NCBI GenBank assembly: GCA_900618425.1
Contig: UZAN01039875.1
Location: forward strand, 23,329-87,328
Length of the DNA: 64,000 bases
Direction of reading: 5' to 3'
Source: Echinostoma caproni
Lineage: Eukaryota; Platyhelminthes; Trematoda; Plagiorchiida; Echinostomatidae
In this document: piece after piece, positions 25,828 to 38,213 of the stretch
Position numbering within the stretch: position 1 is the stretch's first letter
How the letters are laid out: every line of letters begins with the position of its first letter
Notes under the pieces: generated by a model
The model's input: only the letters and a program-made list of their open reading frames with translations
The model's database searches: none
Told to the model about the DNA's origin: nothing
Translations under genes and position numbers: made by a program

Positions 25828-27964
25828 GTCAATTAGTATCACAGAGCAGATTATTACAGATCGAACATCATTAATTACCACGGATGCAATTAGTTTCTTC
25901 TGTAAAGCTGATTGCGCGGGCCACTTAGCTAAAAACACCTAAATTTTTACATCAAGCATGATGACTGAAAGGGGGAATGGGATGGGGTGGCTAAAATCAG
26001 ATTGTGTTAACGTACATCTATTAAATTTGAATCGAAAGGCATCCAAATGATCTAGGCGAAAACGGTAGGCTTTTTTGCCTCGTGTCTCAAATTTGGCTTT
26101 CCCCTGGAATTTTGTTGCAGTTGACGAGCGATGATACATGCGCGGCCTGAATAAACCGATTCGAAAATCATACAATTGCTACGTTACAGCATATTCACAC
26201 GAGTTCGTTCAAAGAAAGAAATCTCCCATCCAGTGGCTTGAACAAGAATATCACATGTTCAATCTTTGATATTAGGTGCTTCGTGGTTACATAGTTGCTC
26301 GCATTCCACTGATGGCCTAGAGTTTAGTCACGAAGTTTAACTTACCTCAGTATTATTTTGCACAATGTACTGTTCATGTAAATAGAGCAAATATATTTCG
26401 TAGTTTGAAAATTTGTATCATACTCGTATCCCAAACGTGTTATGATAATCACGAACCTTGTTCTGGTTTTGAGAAAAAATCTGTTTTCAATATGTTTCCG
26501 TATTTCTTTTCTTGTGTTGATGGTTAATTTTTGGGTCACGTGATGAGATCATCAAAATTACTGCCGATTCTGTCGTCCACGTGTATACAAATTTAGTTTT
26601 ATACAAACTGGTTTATTCTGCTCTTTCTGCACCCCTATCCAATTCGTGTGAACGGATTAGGTACAATCAAGAGGAAGGTTGACTTAAGTAAATGATATTC
26701 ACGTGATCATTTCCTGTGCAGCTGCAACAAAGCGACTTTAGCCGACCATGAATTGCAAGAGGGGTCCACGCCCCCAGTATTCACGTTATTGGGTGCAGAT
26801 TAAGTGCCGGTTCAGAAATCGGGGTGCACTCCAGTGTTGCACTGCCTCCACCCCCTGATGTGAGAAACTGACCTGTAATCATGTCGTAATTTTTGCTCTG
26901 GAAACGCTTAGTGGTTATATTTGACACCACCGGAAAGCCGATCTCGATTACGACCCGGCGGTGGCTAAATATTACTTTTCTTCAACCCATCGAGAAAAAC
27001 AGTTTTCCTTGATTGTTCGTACGCTATGCGTACAACCACAAAATTGCATCAAAATATGGAATATAAGCACACGTACTACTCTGCATAATCAAGTATAACC
27101 CGATTAGTATTAAACCCACCTGCTTTGGTGTTTTCAAAATACAATGCTATTAACGAGTTCTATCGATAGGTTTTAGAATTTTAAATGTGCGCTTTATTCA
27201 ATAATTATCTGTTGGGACCGGCCATTCAATTGTAGCCAGTATACGCTTTTGAACGCGTTGGATGTATTCGTGTTGTGTTGGGTTTTGCCGCTCACAACGG
27301 GAACCACCAAACAAATATTAAACATGCCAGTTTTGTTTTACAACATGGCGTTGTTTTCTACCACCACCAAGAGAGATTGTTTAGCACCGATTCACAAAAC
27401 TTCAATGGACTCCATTTTAAACGAATACAGACAATGAGAGAAGTTTGCTGAGTCAAAAAGAATAGCATTTGTCTTACGTCTTCTTGCAATTGGATTGCGC
27501 ATACAAAGCAGTCGACAAAAGTACCAAAATATCATTTGTATTTTTAAGCAATAAAAGACAGTTTCTTATTCGAAAACATTGTCCTAATATTGGAATACAC
27601 ACTCTAGTAACACCTACTGCTACAGGTGATGAGTAGGTTTTCTCAATGTCTTCCTTGCCTCTCCATACAGCCCAGCATAATTTCGGCAATAATGTAACAT
27701 GTTTTAGTGTACTTCGACGATTACTATTCAGATTGATGAAGATAATAATATTTAGAATATTCGTTGCATTTCCTGCCATACGAACTGTTTTGCACCTTCC
27801 TCCACACCTTCTTCACCAAATTAGAATATTTCGGCCATTTTGAGTGATCAAGTTGTTGCGTTTAGCGGCTTATCTGAAGACGCGTTTCCTGACGAACGTC
27901 TCAGGCTCCACTAACGAATAGGATGTTTGTTTTTGCTATAAAATCGAGTACATTGGCCATCAAA
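25828..27964. other. No confident gene
   Basis: An ATG-started frame of 101 codons on the minus strand (27474-27779, starting MAGNATNILN) is the longest. It has no recognisable domain, signal peptide or splice context and is left uncalled. Confidence 0.35.
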
Positions 27965-28117
27965 GAGCATCAGATATTCCACGTGGGTAATGGAGGATTT
28001 GATTTAAAGAGAAAATTTGTCGTGTATATGTCAAATGAAGCGCGAACTGAAAAGTTACGAAGCACTGGACAGCTGTTTTGACCTGGTTGGGTCTCATGGA
28101 TTCGCACTGCTGATGAG
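27965..28117 (-). mobile_element. Hammerhead-SINE fragment with inverted 5' piece
   Basis: Minus-strand copy from ATGAGACCCAACCAGGTC at 28097, through CAGCTGTC, CAGTGC and CGCGCTTCATTTGACATATA, to a tail ending TCCTCCATTACCCACGTGG. GAAA has become AAAA, which should inactivate the ribozyme. At 28098-28117 the plus strand reads GGATTCGCACTGCTGATGAG, the upstream half of the ribozyme in opposite orientation. Confidence 0.7.
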
Positions 28118-28424
28118 AGAACCAATTAACAATGGCCCTACTGGAATCACAGAAGTGAATCTTCTGGTGATAAGCTAAAATTCTTTTTTGAGCTACTCGG
28201 TGAAGGCCGATACCAGTAGGGCCTAGGTGCATAGATCCTTTGATTTGTAGATCCCCAAATAATTCATAATTTTCTCTATCAATAAAATAATATAAATAAT
28301 AACAAACTGGGAAAATATAAAATTCATCATATGTGCTCTGGAATGAATGGAAACTTGTAAATAATAGAATTCACGCGAACAGTTATACGAGCTGTCAGTG
28401 TATAAGTGTATAACTGGTGAGAGT

Positions 28425-28560
28425 TTTACCACCTAACCCGAAGGCCCGTGGTTCAAGTGTCAGGCACAGAAACAGTACGCACTGCTAAAGAGGCTGTAAC
28501 AGAACGAAATAGCCGTCCAGCGTTCTTGGTCGGTCATAACATATTCTACTTCTGTTGCAA
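28425..28560 (+). mobile_element. Hammerhead-SINE, divergent subfamily
   Basis: A B-box-like GTGGTTCAAGTGTCAGG is followed by CAGAAACAGTACGCACTGCT. A worn ribozyme core spans 28475-28523, with AACGAAATAGCCGTCCAGCG kept. CGCACTG before the core still partly pairs with CAGCG after the expected cleavage site. CTGATGA is lost (CTGCTAA), so it is inactive. The leader resembles the copy at 54.6 kb more than the other copies. Confidence 0.55.
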
Positions 28561-30330
28561 CTAAAATCAATTTCACGAGTGGGGAGGAAATGACCTAACA
28601 CGAAGTGAAGCTCACAACTTCATCAGATTGGGATCGGAAAAGGTGCCACTTGCCTGTGGAAATCTATCAGCTTATATAAGCATAGTCAAAAAATTTATTC
28701 CTCCCGATAATTACGTCATCCTAGCAACTCTAGAGGTAGAGCAATTAAAAAGGAAATTTATTACACTAGGTAGTGGAGGAGATGTATTACTGAAGATGTT
28801 TCCGATTGTTGTGGTGCATTTCCGTCGAAATGTACTTAATTCAACCAACATTGATGTTTCGTCAGGCCCTAATCAACATACTTCAGATCCGACTCAGTTA
28901 AGTTATTTCGTGGTGAGAGGTCTCCGAGTGACTAAGCGCACCATTACGTATACTAGACTACATGTCATTTTCATATATTGCAGTCACAAGCCCCGTTTAT
29001 GATGTCATATGACAGTCCTGGACAATTCTGCGAATTGTAGTGATCTTTTTCTTGAGAAAGAAGCAACAATGTCAAATAGATGTAGATGTACTTTGAGATT
29101 TTGAGTGCATTCCATTGGTACATTCCAGTAATTCTGACCTTGACGATTTTATCGATTGTCTCATACAGGTTTTCATATCCCCGATTCAAGACACTGTAGC
29201 TCTCTCCCACATCAATCAGTATACTGAATTTGATAGAACAACGGTTCTCCCAAACAGTCGATTTCGTGTAACAGTAGCACTTTCATCAAACAGTGATTCA
29301 GTAAGCCAGCTCGCATTCTTATGCTTGAGTTGTGAAAAGTTCAATGGTGTCGATGGGATTCGAACTTACACATGGACGCTGCCTACGCTTTTGTGTAGCG
29401 CACGCTCTACCAGCTGAGCTACGAGACCACACGGATAGTATTGATTTTTTCACTTTCGAATCACCTATCCAACTTTTAGAGACATGTGGTTCGAATCTCA
29501 CCGTGGTTACTGAACTATTCATGATTTCAATATAATACTTCACTCTGCTAAACAACCGTTTCACCAACCAGAATTCTGTTGTGTATTATCACTAACTCGA
29601 TTGGTGAGATTTTCACCGAAAGCAATAAATTGTTAGACTAAAAGTCACCAGAAAAATCTTTTACTATTCAACCGATTACAGGGAATTGTTTTTGGTCACT
29701 TCTGCTGATTTATCTTGGAAACATTTGGGGCATCTAACTATGTTGTGTCAGGACGAGCCCATTGGATTTCACCGGCACGAAGAGAAACACATGGCCCGTA
29801 TAAATTCGCACATGTATTTGCACTTTTTAGAGCTACACCCCGCTAAATGTATTTAACATCTGATGAAGTTTTCATGGGAAGGTCAACTAAAAGAACAGTA
29901 AACAGTTGTTGCTTTATTTTTGCTACTGGAACTGTCCGGTTGAGAATAAAAGGCATTCGCAAGAAGCTTATCACATTGATAGGACTTAATCTGACTGTGC
30001 ATGCATTGAAAGGTTTAGCCCATTTTAAGTCGACGGTACCTTGCTCTTCACTTGGTATCGATAACCGGTCTTGGTACATTGGCTAACTTATTCTCGTTAA
30101 GATATCAATAGTTGTGCTAATGCTCAAATCTTTGAATTAAAGTAATAGAGTAACTTGCAGTCTATTAAATTTACCAAAAAATACAATCGAGGTGTGCTTA
30201 ACTGATCTTCGGACTTATTTCGAGTGCAATTTTAGATAACGTCATTTTAGGCTATTCACGTTTATTAAAGTAACGTTAGCAATGCTAATAAGCAGATGAA
30301 TGTTGGTGATTTGATTTTTCCCTCAAATTG
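28561..30330. other. No confident gene apart from the tRNA-like locus
   Basis: A 124-codon plus frame at 28628-29002 has no recognisable domain and no splice context. A second B-box-like GTGGTTCGAATCTCACC lies near 29488 without a clear A box. Confidence 0.35.
29346..29430 (-). mobile_element. tRNA-derived SINE head / tRNA pseudogene
   Basis: The minus strand shows GTAGCTCAGCTGGTAGAGCG (D arm and A box) and AAGTTCGAATCCCATCGACA (T loop and B box). The acceptor stem GGTCTCG/CGACACC has one mismatch. The anticodon loop has C where U33 is required, the T stem has two mismatches and the variable region is long. It is therefore not a functional tRNA gene. It could be a free-standing pseudogene or the head of a SINE. 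Confidence 0.6.
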
Positions 30331-30700
30331 AAACTTAGTTGTTGTTGTTGTGGTTCACGATTGACTGATACTTTTGTCGTGCATGCCTGTGGCCGGATTG
30401 ATTGGTTGAGTGATCGATTCAATGACAGATGTTGCCTGCTACCACACGCGCACTCACGCCACGCGGTCAGACTCTATTGTAATGTTGATCGGCTCCAGCC
30501 AGTCAGGTGTTAGTATTGAATTGTCCACGTTGTTGGATTTATTGACTGTTTGAATACCGGATTGACGACATTCGGATGTGGTGTGACGCTTGAGCCAGTT
30601 GTCGGCCTGCCTGCCTACGTGATCACGTGATTTCCGCTTGCGCTTGCTCACCAGCCTACGAACCGTCTACACGTGTGCCTACCACGGTAAATGTGCTGTC
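30330..30700 (+). promoter_or_regulatory. Probable upstream region of the CX3C gene
   Basis: The base composition shifts to GC/CpG-richer sequence just upstream of the coding exon at 30939. It includes a perfect 12-bp palindrome ACGTGATCACGT (30617-30628) containing E-box-like CACGTG. This is consistent with a promoter, but no TATA box or start site can be fixed. Confidence 0.3.
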
Positions 30701-30827
30701 TAATTCTCTGCTTGTTTATTTACCTAATTAACCGGGACACAGCAGTTACCAAAGAATATAACATTTCGCAGTCTCCCGTACAAATTGTTCGGTCACGGAA
30801 ACCAGAACTAACGACAGAAACTATTCG

Positions 30828-30921
30828 GTAGGAGAAAATAAATTATTCAATATTTTGAAGTTCATTGCTGCATTTGATCACTCTGTCTCACCCACTCTCC
30901 GTGTAACTTTCTATTTTCTAG
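30828..30921 (+). other. Putative 5'UTR intron or trans-splice acceptor
   Basis: A pyrimidine-rich tract, TTTCTATTTTCTAG, ends at 30921, 17 bases before the ATG. A possible donor GTAGGA lies at 30828, giving a 94-base intron. The acceptor could equally take a spliced leader, which flatworms use. The sequence alone cannot separate cis from trans splicing. Confidence 0.45.
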
Positions 30922-30938
30922 GTTAAAAAATATCGACA

Positions 30939-31235
30939 ATGCAAATGCAAGCATCAGTTTTTTTCACTGCTCTGCTCTCGTTTGTGCTGTGCCCACCCAC
31001 ACCACCGGGCGTGCAGCGCTCAAAACTTCTTGAGTTGAATAATTGTGCTCAAATCTGTCGTTACCCGGCCATGGAATGCGAATACACATGTCAAGGTGAT
31101 GGAAGATGCGAGGCAGAGTGTGAACGAGAGCTCGCTTTGTGTGTGCGCAAATGTTATACAGATTTGCTCACAGAAATCGAACAACTCATTCTGATCGACC
31201 CGGACTGGCAGTATCCGTATGATACTGTTGATTGA
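30939..31235 (+). CDS. Small secreted cysteine-rich protein with four CX3C motifs
   Basis: A complete ATG-to-TGA frame of 98 residues. Residues 1 to about 24 are a typical signal peptide (ASVFFTALLSFVLC followed by a Pro-rich stretch), so the product should enter the secretory pathway. The mature part has eight cysteines at 36, 40, 47, 51, 57, 61, 68 and 72, arranged as four CX3C motifs separated by 6, 5 and 6 residues. CX3C spacing suits disulfide-stapled helices, so a two-hairpin helical bundle is plausible. The tail is acidic (LIDPDWQYPYDTVD). The start is supported by a pyrimidine-rich splice acceptor 17 bases upstream and a CpG-rich region further up. The small Tims also use CX3C pairs, but they lack signal peptides and have wider spacing. 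I do not recognise the family. A secreted worm protein is the most likely reading; the function is unknown. Confidence 0.7.
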   Translation: MQMQASVFFTALLSFVLCPPTPPGVQRSKLLELNNCAQICRYPAMECEYTCQGDGRCEAECERELALCVRKCYTDLLTEIEQLILIDPDWQYPYDTVD

Positions 31236-32807
31236 TCGATTTATTGATCTATGTAATTAAAACTGTTGAGAATTTGGTTCAATCCCAACCGGAAATCCCT
31301 GTGCATTATAATCCCCGTGGCCAACAGATGGTGTGCAACCCTACTGTTTCGTTCTTATTCCCTGTTCAAGTGACCATAATCGGGACTATTCATTCAATCG
31401 GCGAGAACTGTTTGCAACTGATGCAATTTCGGTAGCTGTGCCCTAGCTTTGGTCTTATCATTCATTTTCCGTTCCGCCACCAGATACATGCTGCTTAATC
31501 GTGCGGTGGCTTGATGCCATTTACACAAACCACATTTTCCTTTACGAGTTCATTGTACATTATACTAGGGACAAAATCACTGAGTTCGTTGATACATTCA
31601 ACTGTTGATAACCACAAGAACTGCTGCCGCCATTCTCTCTTCCTTCCCAAACCGTCATTGCCTTCCAGACGTTATTGGTCCTCTTTTCTGCCTCCCAGTT
31701 CTATGAAATAAGGTTTGACCAAATTAACACTTGGTATCATTTTGTTGGTAGAAACGATCGATTATACATATGAAAAGTAAACTAAGAGGAGTTTTTCAGT
31801 TGTAACTCGACAGCATTGTTTATTTAATTGCTGCTTTCGTTGTTTTCCTTTATACAAATCCTGGAGTCCAAATCAAGATAATCCTATACTCCATTCTAGT
31901 GTCTTTGTATGAATATGGTTGCCGCACATTTTAGCTTTAATGAATGGATTGCATCGGTGCTCGGGCAAACAATTCGTGTCTTCGAAATCTTCGAGAATAA
32001 GCAAGCAAACTTACAGTATTTATTACATTAATTTGAATCAATAATGTTAAGCTTGTGTTCATTTGATTTGACAGCACTATATAGTCAGCTGACTGTTTCA
32101 CCAATTCAAAATCTAGACGGATGTGAATCTGTCACGTGACTGACGAGGAAGCAGGTCGTGTAAATGGATCCCATAATTTGTGTTGATGGCTTCAGAAACC
32201 GAATCTGGGGGGAGGGGGGAGAGGAGGGATATTTGGTGGCCCACAGACTTTGACAGTGAACAGAGGAGGGAATAAGTGGACAGATCTCTACTGCTGACTC
32301 TGTCGTCAAATGACGGTGTTTAAATAAGAATATTTATCAATCCTAAGGAGAGACACGGCAGCGTTGCAAAACATCACATATAACAAAGACCGATGGTTAA
32401 CCTATCAAGTCATGCTCACAGATGTGGGTTTTCTGGGGGCAGATTTAACTGACAAATGTGGAAAAGTATAAAGTTTACAAAACGCAGACGAGTAATCGGT
32501 TTACCTCGACCGGTTAAATTATGTGAATTCAAGAATAGCAAGTCGAATTTCAATTGATTGCACATTTCTAAATGAATAAGCTAATCGAAAAGTGAGACTG
32601 CTTATAAAAACGTAAAACTCGCACTCTACATCCACTACAGCACAACCTTTCACTCTCTATGAATAAAATAATTCACTTCATTTTTTTTCCACCTCACAAG
32701 GACAAACTTCACGATGATATTTTTGGGCTGCATCTAAATGCTCACACGTTATACACACGTAACTTAAATAAATAAATAATAATAATAAATGATAAATAAA
32801 TGCTTTT
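31236..32807. other. 3' flank of the CX3C gene, then unassigned
   Basis: A variant poly(A) signal ATTAAA lies about 20 bases after the stop (near 31256). No canonical AATAAA is close. The overlapping plus frames 31232-31435 and 31511-31711 look like untranslated sequence. An AAT/AAAT-rich microsatellite is at 32766-32801. Confidence 0.4.
32766..32801. repeat. AAT/AAAT microsatellite
   Basis: TAAA and AAT units in tandem, next to the A-rich tail of the SINE at 32808. Confidence 0.8.
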
Positions 32808-32995
32808 TTACTTCCTTTTTTCATTTATTGAAGATACAAATGCACAGTCCACATTCAGGAAGGGGGGGGGGCCGCGGCCATACAAAGGCTGCCTGGAAAG
32901 ATGGGCAACGATGGAGCGGTTCAAACCCTTTACCCACAGATCACAAGTTGTTGACCTAATCACTTGGCCATCACCGTATCCCTTTCACTCTGACC
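32808..32995 (-). mobile_element. tRNA-derived SINE, second family (copy 2)
   Basis: Minus-strand copy of the element at 21650. The head has TGATGGCCAAGTGATTAGG (A box) and GGGTTTGAACCGCTCC (B box). The body has CCAGGCAGCCTTTGTATGGC and CGCGGCCCC, with a long C run, and the tail is TGTATCTTCAATAAATG. Order and spacing match copy 1. Confidence 0.75.
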
Positions 32996-32999
32996 AACC

Positions 33000-35900
33000 A
33001 AGATGGAACTTTGAGTTAACCCCAATCGATTACTCTCTTCCGATAGCCAGCATCTCTAGCCTCAGAACAAGGAGCGATGAAACACACAAGATGCCCGTAG
33101 TGCAAGGGGACACTGAAGCGGACAAGAACGAAACTATTTACTATTTCAGTTGAGTTTTGGTGTCAGGGATAAAGTCGCGTGCCTCAAAGCTCAGAACAAG
33201 TCAGAGAGTGCTGTTTACCAGAAATTAACTATATTATGCATTATCGAATAATAATATCCCAATAACAAGAACGCACTTCCACACGTTTTGAAGGAAGACA
33301 TAGCGTTCCATTCATTGAATAGAACGTGGGCTTATATATGGACAAAATAGAAGGCATAAAAATATATTTGTACGATTACTGGTTGATTGGATTGGCATCA
33401 ACTGCCTTGCTTGAATCCAGGTTCTAGCCTATCAGCTGCGTTAGGTTTTCATTCATTTGTATGGTTGTCCCCGAACAATACTCCTTTCGGGGTGTACAGC
33501 GACTTTCTCAATAATGTGTCTAAAACTACCTCACCGCCAAGACCCCTGTTTATTAACCACAAACAACAACCACAAACCACAACAAAGTTAGCAAGCATTG
33601 CCATGTTGTGAACGGAGCGACATGTTTCGACTGCCAAGAGAGCCATATATTGTGTCACAAACATTGTTTCTTGAGTTATACGAGCCTATAGCATTTAATT
33701 CAGGATTAGGCCACCACTCCGTTTCACACACACTCTGACTAAATTTGGATAGATACAAGCGGAAACACTTCTTGTCTGGCGAATATAATTCACAATAACA
33801 ATAAGTAGTGTCAGTTACAGTGGATTTTCAACCATCTTATGGAAAAATCCAAATCGACTGTGGTGTCTTTTTTATGTACAAATATAGTGGTTTAATTTGA
33901 TGCCCAAAACGGCTATATTGACTAGCAATCGTGCAATTGAAGCTCCAAAGTCGTTCTAACAGATGTTTTTTCTGTCCTGTTTCGAAAAAATCCAAAGTTG
34001 ACTACTTGTTTCAAGGAAGTAGTAGAGGATTCGATTCCACTTCAGGATGAAATTCATCCTATCCAAGGCAAAAGAACCGCAACCCGGAAAGCGCCGGTTG
34101 AAAATATGTCTTGCATAACCTCTTGTTATAAGGAGTATTCGCGGCTCAAACTTAGTCGATGAAGTCACACGGTTCATGAAACCCACCAAGGCCGAGACAT
34201 TTGTTTATTATTTCCTAGCTTTTAGTTCCACATCGTTTATAGTCTGTATGCACCACAACACATTCATCGTATGACGAAACTAACTGTTTCCGAGTGTAAA
34301 AATATAGAAGAAATAACTGGAACTATACCTTTATGAGATCCATTCTCAATGAAGGTGAATTGACCGTTAGAAAAGTATCGACTGCCTTTGGATTGCAACA
34401 TTCAAAGCTTCGAAAAGGAATATGCAAGCACAATTTCGTCATTTAAAACAAGATTCTCATCATTGCCATAAATAAAAGAAGTCTCGTATCAACGGTCGGT
34501 AGACACCCTGCGATGTTCGCTGGACGAGAGCATAAAGCTACAAAGAGAACAAAATCGATAATCCCCTTCGGTGGTGAGAAGTGTTTTATATAGATACGTG
34601 ACTCGGGCTCACAGAATGGCGTGACCGAACGGAGGCATATTGTGTATTCATTTATTTTTCTTAAGATGCCGTAGGTGAATACATCGATCCGATGGAAAAT
34701 AAACTGCCGGTCACATACACATTTACCGGTGATTGACTGGTTCGACCGATAAATCTACTGTGATCGTTCACAATTTTAGGGGAAGCTTTAATAACAGATG
34801 TTTTTTCAAATGTCTAGTTAAACATTTTGATCCCCGAAGAATATCAGATGGTATACGAAGCGTTACTTGTAATCGTTTGTTTTGCGTTGTTTTTCTCAAT
34901 CGTATCGAGAGAAAAATAGAAGGGATGATGAACAGCCATTCAGTGCTCTCACTAAACGTTTAGTGCTGAAATCTGATTAGGTTTTCAAGACGAATCGATG
35001 AAATTAAGTTAAAACAATGTGTCGTGTAATTAATTGACATCATTCTAATCATTACTATGGACTTTTTATCTATTAGTCCACCGATATCAAACGGGCAAGG
35101 TACGGAAAGTATATGTAGATGACAAAGATATAAAAAATCTGGTAACCAGTGTTTTGTTCCATCGCTTAAGCGAAAGTAAGAGGCTGGCTTGAATGGCCTT
35201 TTTGCACAGACCCAACCGATTAGTTTGACCCACAAGGAGGGGAGGCGGTGCTTCGTGCAAAATGATCCTTAACGAGAGGCTGTTTTCTGTTCTTGAAATC
35301 TTACTCCTTTGAACAAAGCCCCAATGTCCAGTATGCCAAATATACCTCAGTACGTAGTTGACAGGGTGACGGTCTATTCACAAATCCTGGTACATTTGAT
35401 GCTTCTCATCCTGGATAGTATGAAATCTAAGTTTGACGTGTTCCTCCTATAATCTAGCTGTTTAGGGCTCTTCCACTCGATCGTAGTCGCAGTTGTTGGT
35501 TTCTCGTCCACTTCAGTAAAATCATCCACGCCAGAGAAACAGAAATTGTAAAATGTCGTCAGAAGATATTTGGCGAGATGAGGATGATACATTCCGTTCG
35601 CGAAATCTATACTCTAGCGTCTAGAAAGTGAAGATATCAATGAATTTATGAAAGCTATGTGGGATGATTGAAGCAGGCTCTTAGGTTTGGAGTTTCAAAC
35701 GGGTCACTTCAGACAACACAATCTTTATGCATGTGCATATTTTCTCGCAAATGGATGCTTGTGGCATGCAAATGAATAGCTTTGGCTTATATCGCAGTCA
35801 AGCCTACCACAACATATACATTTGACATAAATCAGGTGATGCGCTTAATGAATTGAATTACTTAACTTGAATTATTTACTAGTCAAGAATCAATTCGACT

Positions 35901-37984
35901 TTCGTTCGACTGAATATACCCGTGTCTTGAATTGCAACAGAACATGCTACCTACGAACCCTATTGTATCAATAAATTTCGGTCAAGCATGAGATACATCC
36001 ACGTGGTTTGTGTGTAACATATCTTGGCTGTTATGTTCTTGGATACACTATGTCAACTACAAAATGCAGAAAAATTCCTCAAAATTATTTTGTTTGTAAG
36101 AGAGAGGTCACAATTGGCTTTGACAAGATTTGCAATAACTAACTTTTATGTTAATAAAGTCGTAATTTTAGGTGCTTTTTGGGGCAAAAGCCATTACCTA
36201 CCACACTATTCCACTCAAAATATAAATCTCTGAGTCCCTACTAAATAAAGGTATCTCTTCCATGGTCCTCACTGTTATAAAAACGAAAAACATTATTACT
36301 GAATTGGAAATTTACGTAGAAGCCTTAAGTAGTTATGCGTGGAAGGAACAATATCCGTTGTGCTTCTGCAGTCAGTTAATTTTTAACTAACAAGATCATC
36401 AAAAATGATCCAACAAAGCACATAAATCACTGAGTGTGATTGGAACCACTTACAGTGAGTAGGTTTTAGCTGGGAATAATCAAAGTTGCATTTCTACCGA
36501 TCCCGCGAACGAATAAGTTTGGGGTAATGCGATTCTCATACCTTCACCAATGACCTTCAACCTTTGGTGTCATGTCAACACTTAGTGAACTAGCATTAAT
36601 CCGTCTCTTTTATCAAACGGTGACCATCGTTGTTTATTATATGATCGAATGACTCTTCTATGTACATGGGCATCGTCTAACTGCCATTGAGCAAGTCTAC
36701 CGAGCAATGTACTGAGCTCTTGTTACTTGAATTGGTTAAGTAGTTCGAAATTTAGTTACTGTCTTTGTCGTCAGCATACACATTGTACAAGTCGTACAAA
36801 GAGTCGAAAACGTAGAAGGCACTTCTCAGTTTTTTCATCCGTATTTGGAATTATCGGCAGCATCTACTAAGTCCGGGAAGGATATCAAGCGTGAGATCAC
36901 CATCGGAGTATCGATACTCAATGTTCAACTACAGATGATGCTCTATGAAGTGGTTTTGATTTGCAGCATACAAATGAGGATATCCAGAGGAGTGAGGTGG
37001 CTAATCGATAAACTCACAATTCTAGATTGGTGGTTTTGGTCAACGAAAATTCGATGGACAGTATTAATATTTCCATCATTGTTGTTGCACTTCACGTTTG
37101 CCGGAGTGCCAAGATAGCCACGGTGAGGACGTTGGTGTTGGAGCATTCTCCGAGCAGCAAACAAGGTTTGCAACTGTTTCGTAGGCGTGCCAAGCAACAA
37201 CTTCAGTGCACCTTCAAGGATGCTGCACTTTGTCAACTAGGGCTCACTCAAAAGTGGTTATCTGAAACATTTGATGCATTTCTCAGGGTTCTTGAGAAGA
37301 ATGACTCGCCTCAACCAAAGACACCCAATTCCGAAAATAATGAGGCATTCTAAGACGTAATGAAAATTTTCAGTAAGGTTAAAACAGTTGTACCGATCTT
37401 TTGGGGCTTTATGGGGTCTGTACCAGGTTCAAGTTGAATGGTGATCACTCTTTCGAGATACATTTATCAAGCCTTGGCAACCTAGTGAAAAGTTGTGTGC
37501 TTTTCAAAGTTGAAATGAATGCAGTTATCTTGATCCTGTATCCATGCCTGACAAATGCCTAATGAATTGTAGCAGTGGACAACCATATACCACTGAACAT
37601 GTCTGTACTGTACAAAAAGAAAACTTAAAAATATAGTTGTACTGAAGAAGCTCGGAGCTGCTGCAATCAAATATTCTTATTTTAACTCCGGTTTTCGTTG
37701 TGTCTATCACACTAATGTACAAAATACTTTTACCGTAAAAATATCGGACATTTTGATAAAAATGACAATTCCATTTGTAGTCGTTTTGGTTTGAAGAAAG
37801 TCGTGTAATGTTCAGCTACTTAGCCCTAATAGATAGTGGACCTGAACGAGAGACAGTGGAGAAGCTATGTGATGCAATGGAGCCCAGCTGCTATGGCATT
37901 TCGGTCTGGGCGTTGTGATCTGAATCCCAAGAGGTGTTGATAGGTGATAGTATAAACTGACAACCTATGACTATTCATATCAAA
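33000..37984. other. No confident gene
   Basis: AT-rich DNA with many short frames. The longest with coding-like composition are 37027-37353 (+, ending KTPNSENNEAF) and 35374-35592 (-, ending RSIKCTRICE). Neither has a recognisable domain or a poly(A) signal close by. They are left uncalled. Confidence 0.35.
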
Positions 37985-38213
37985 AATGTATCCCTCTTTG
38001 CGAGCTTGTTGCAGGCCACAAACCTCGCTTATCTCAGCACTAACCTCCGGGGTTATGACTCGGTTGGAAACATTCACTGATTATTTCATGTGAGTAATGG
38101 AGGATTTGGTTCAATTTCAAAGGGGAAATTCGTCGTGTATATGTAAAATGAAGTGTTAACTGAAAAGCTAGAATACACTGGATAGCTGTTTCGACCTGGT
38201 TGGGTCTCATCAG
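37985..38213 (-). mobile_element. Hammerhead-SINE running into the start of the next unit
   Basis: Reading the minus strand from 38213: the ribozyme, tail TTAACACTTCATTTTACATA, then GAAATTGAACCAAATCC and CTCCATTACTCACATG. It continues without a break through CAACCGAGTCATAAC into GCCTGCAACAAGCTCGCAAA, which is the start of a unit in the copy at 14.7 kb. The copy therefore spans the junction of two tandem units and starts exactly at the ribozyme core. Confidence 0.75.
38176..38213 (-). ncRNA. Hammerhead ribozyme with intact catalytic core
   Basis: Minus strand: CTGATGA, stem II GACC/GGTC with loop CAACCA, GAAA, a short stem III (ACAG/CTAT), then the ATC cleavage triplet followed by CAGTGT. All invariant core bases (CTGATGA and GAAA) are present. 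Stem I is lost because the copy begins at the core, so this copy alone cannot fold completely. Confidence 0.7.

Noticed and set aside
27474..27779. ATG-started 101-codon minus frame
   Set aside because: AT-rich composition, no recognisable domain, no poly(A) signal and no signal peptide.
29319..29567. 82-codon minus frame containing WSRSSAGRACATQK
   Set aside because: This is the translation of the tRNA-like D arm and B box, a well-known artefact.
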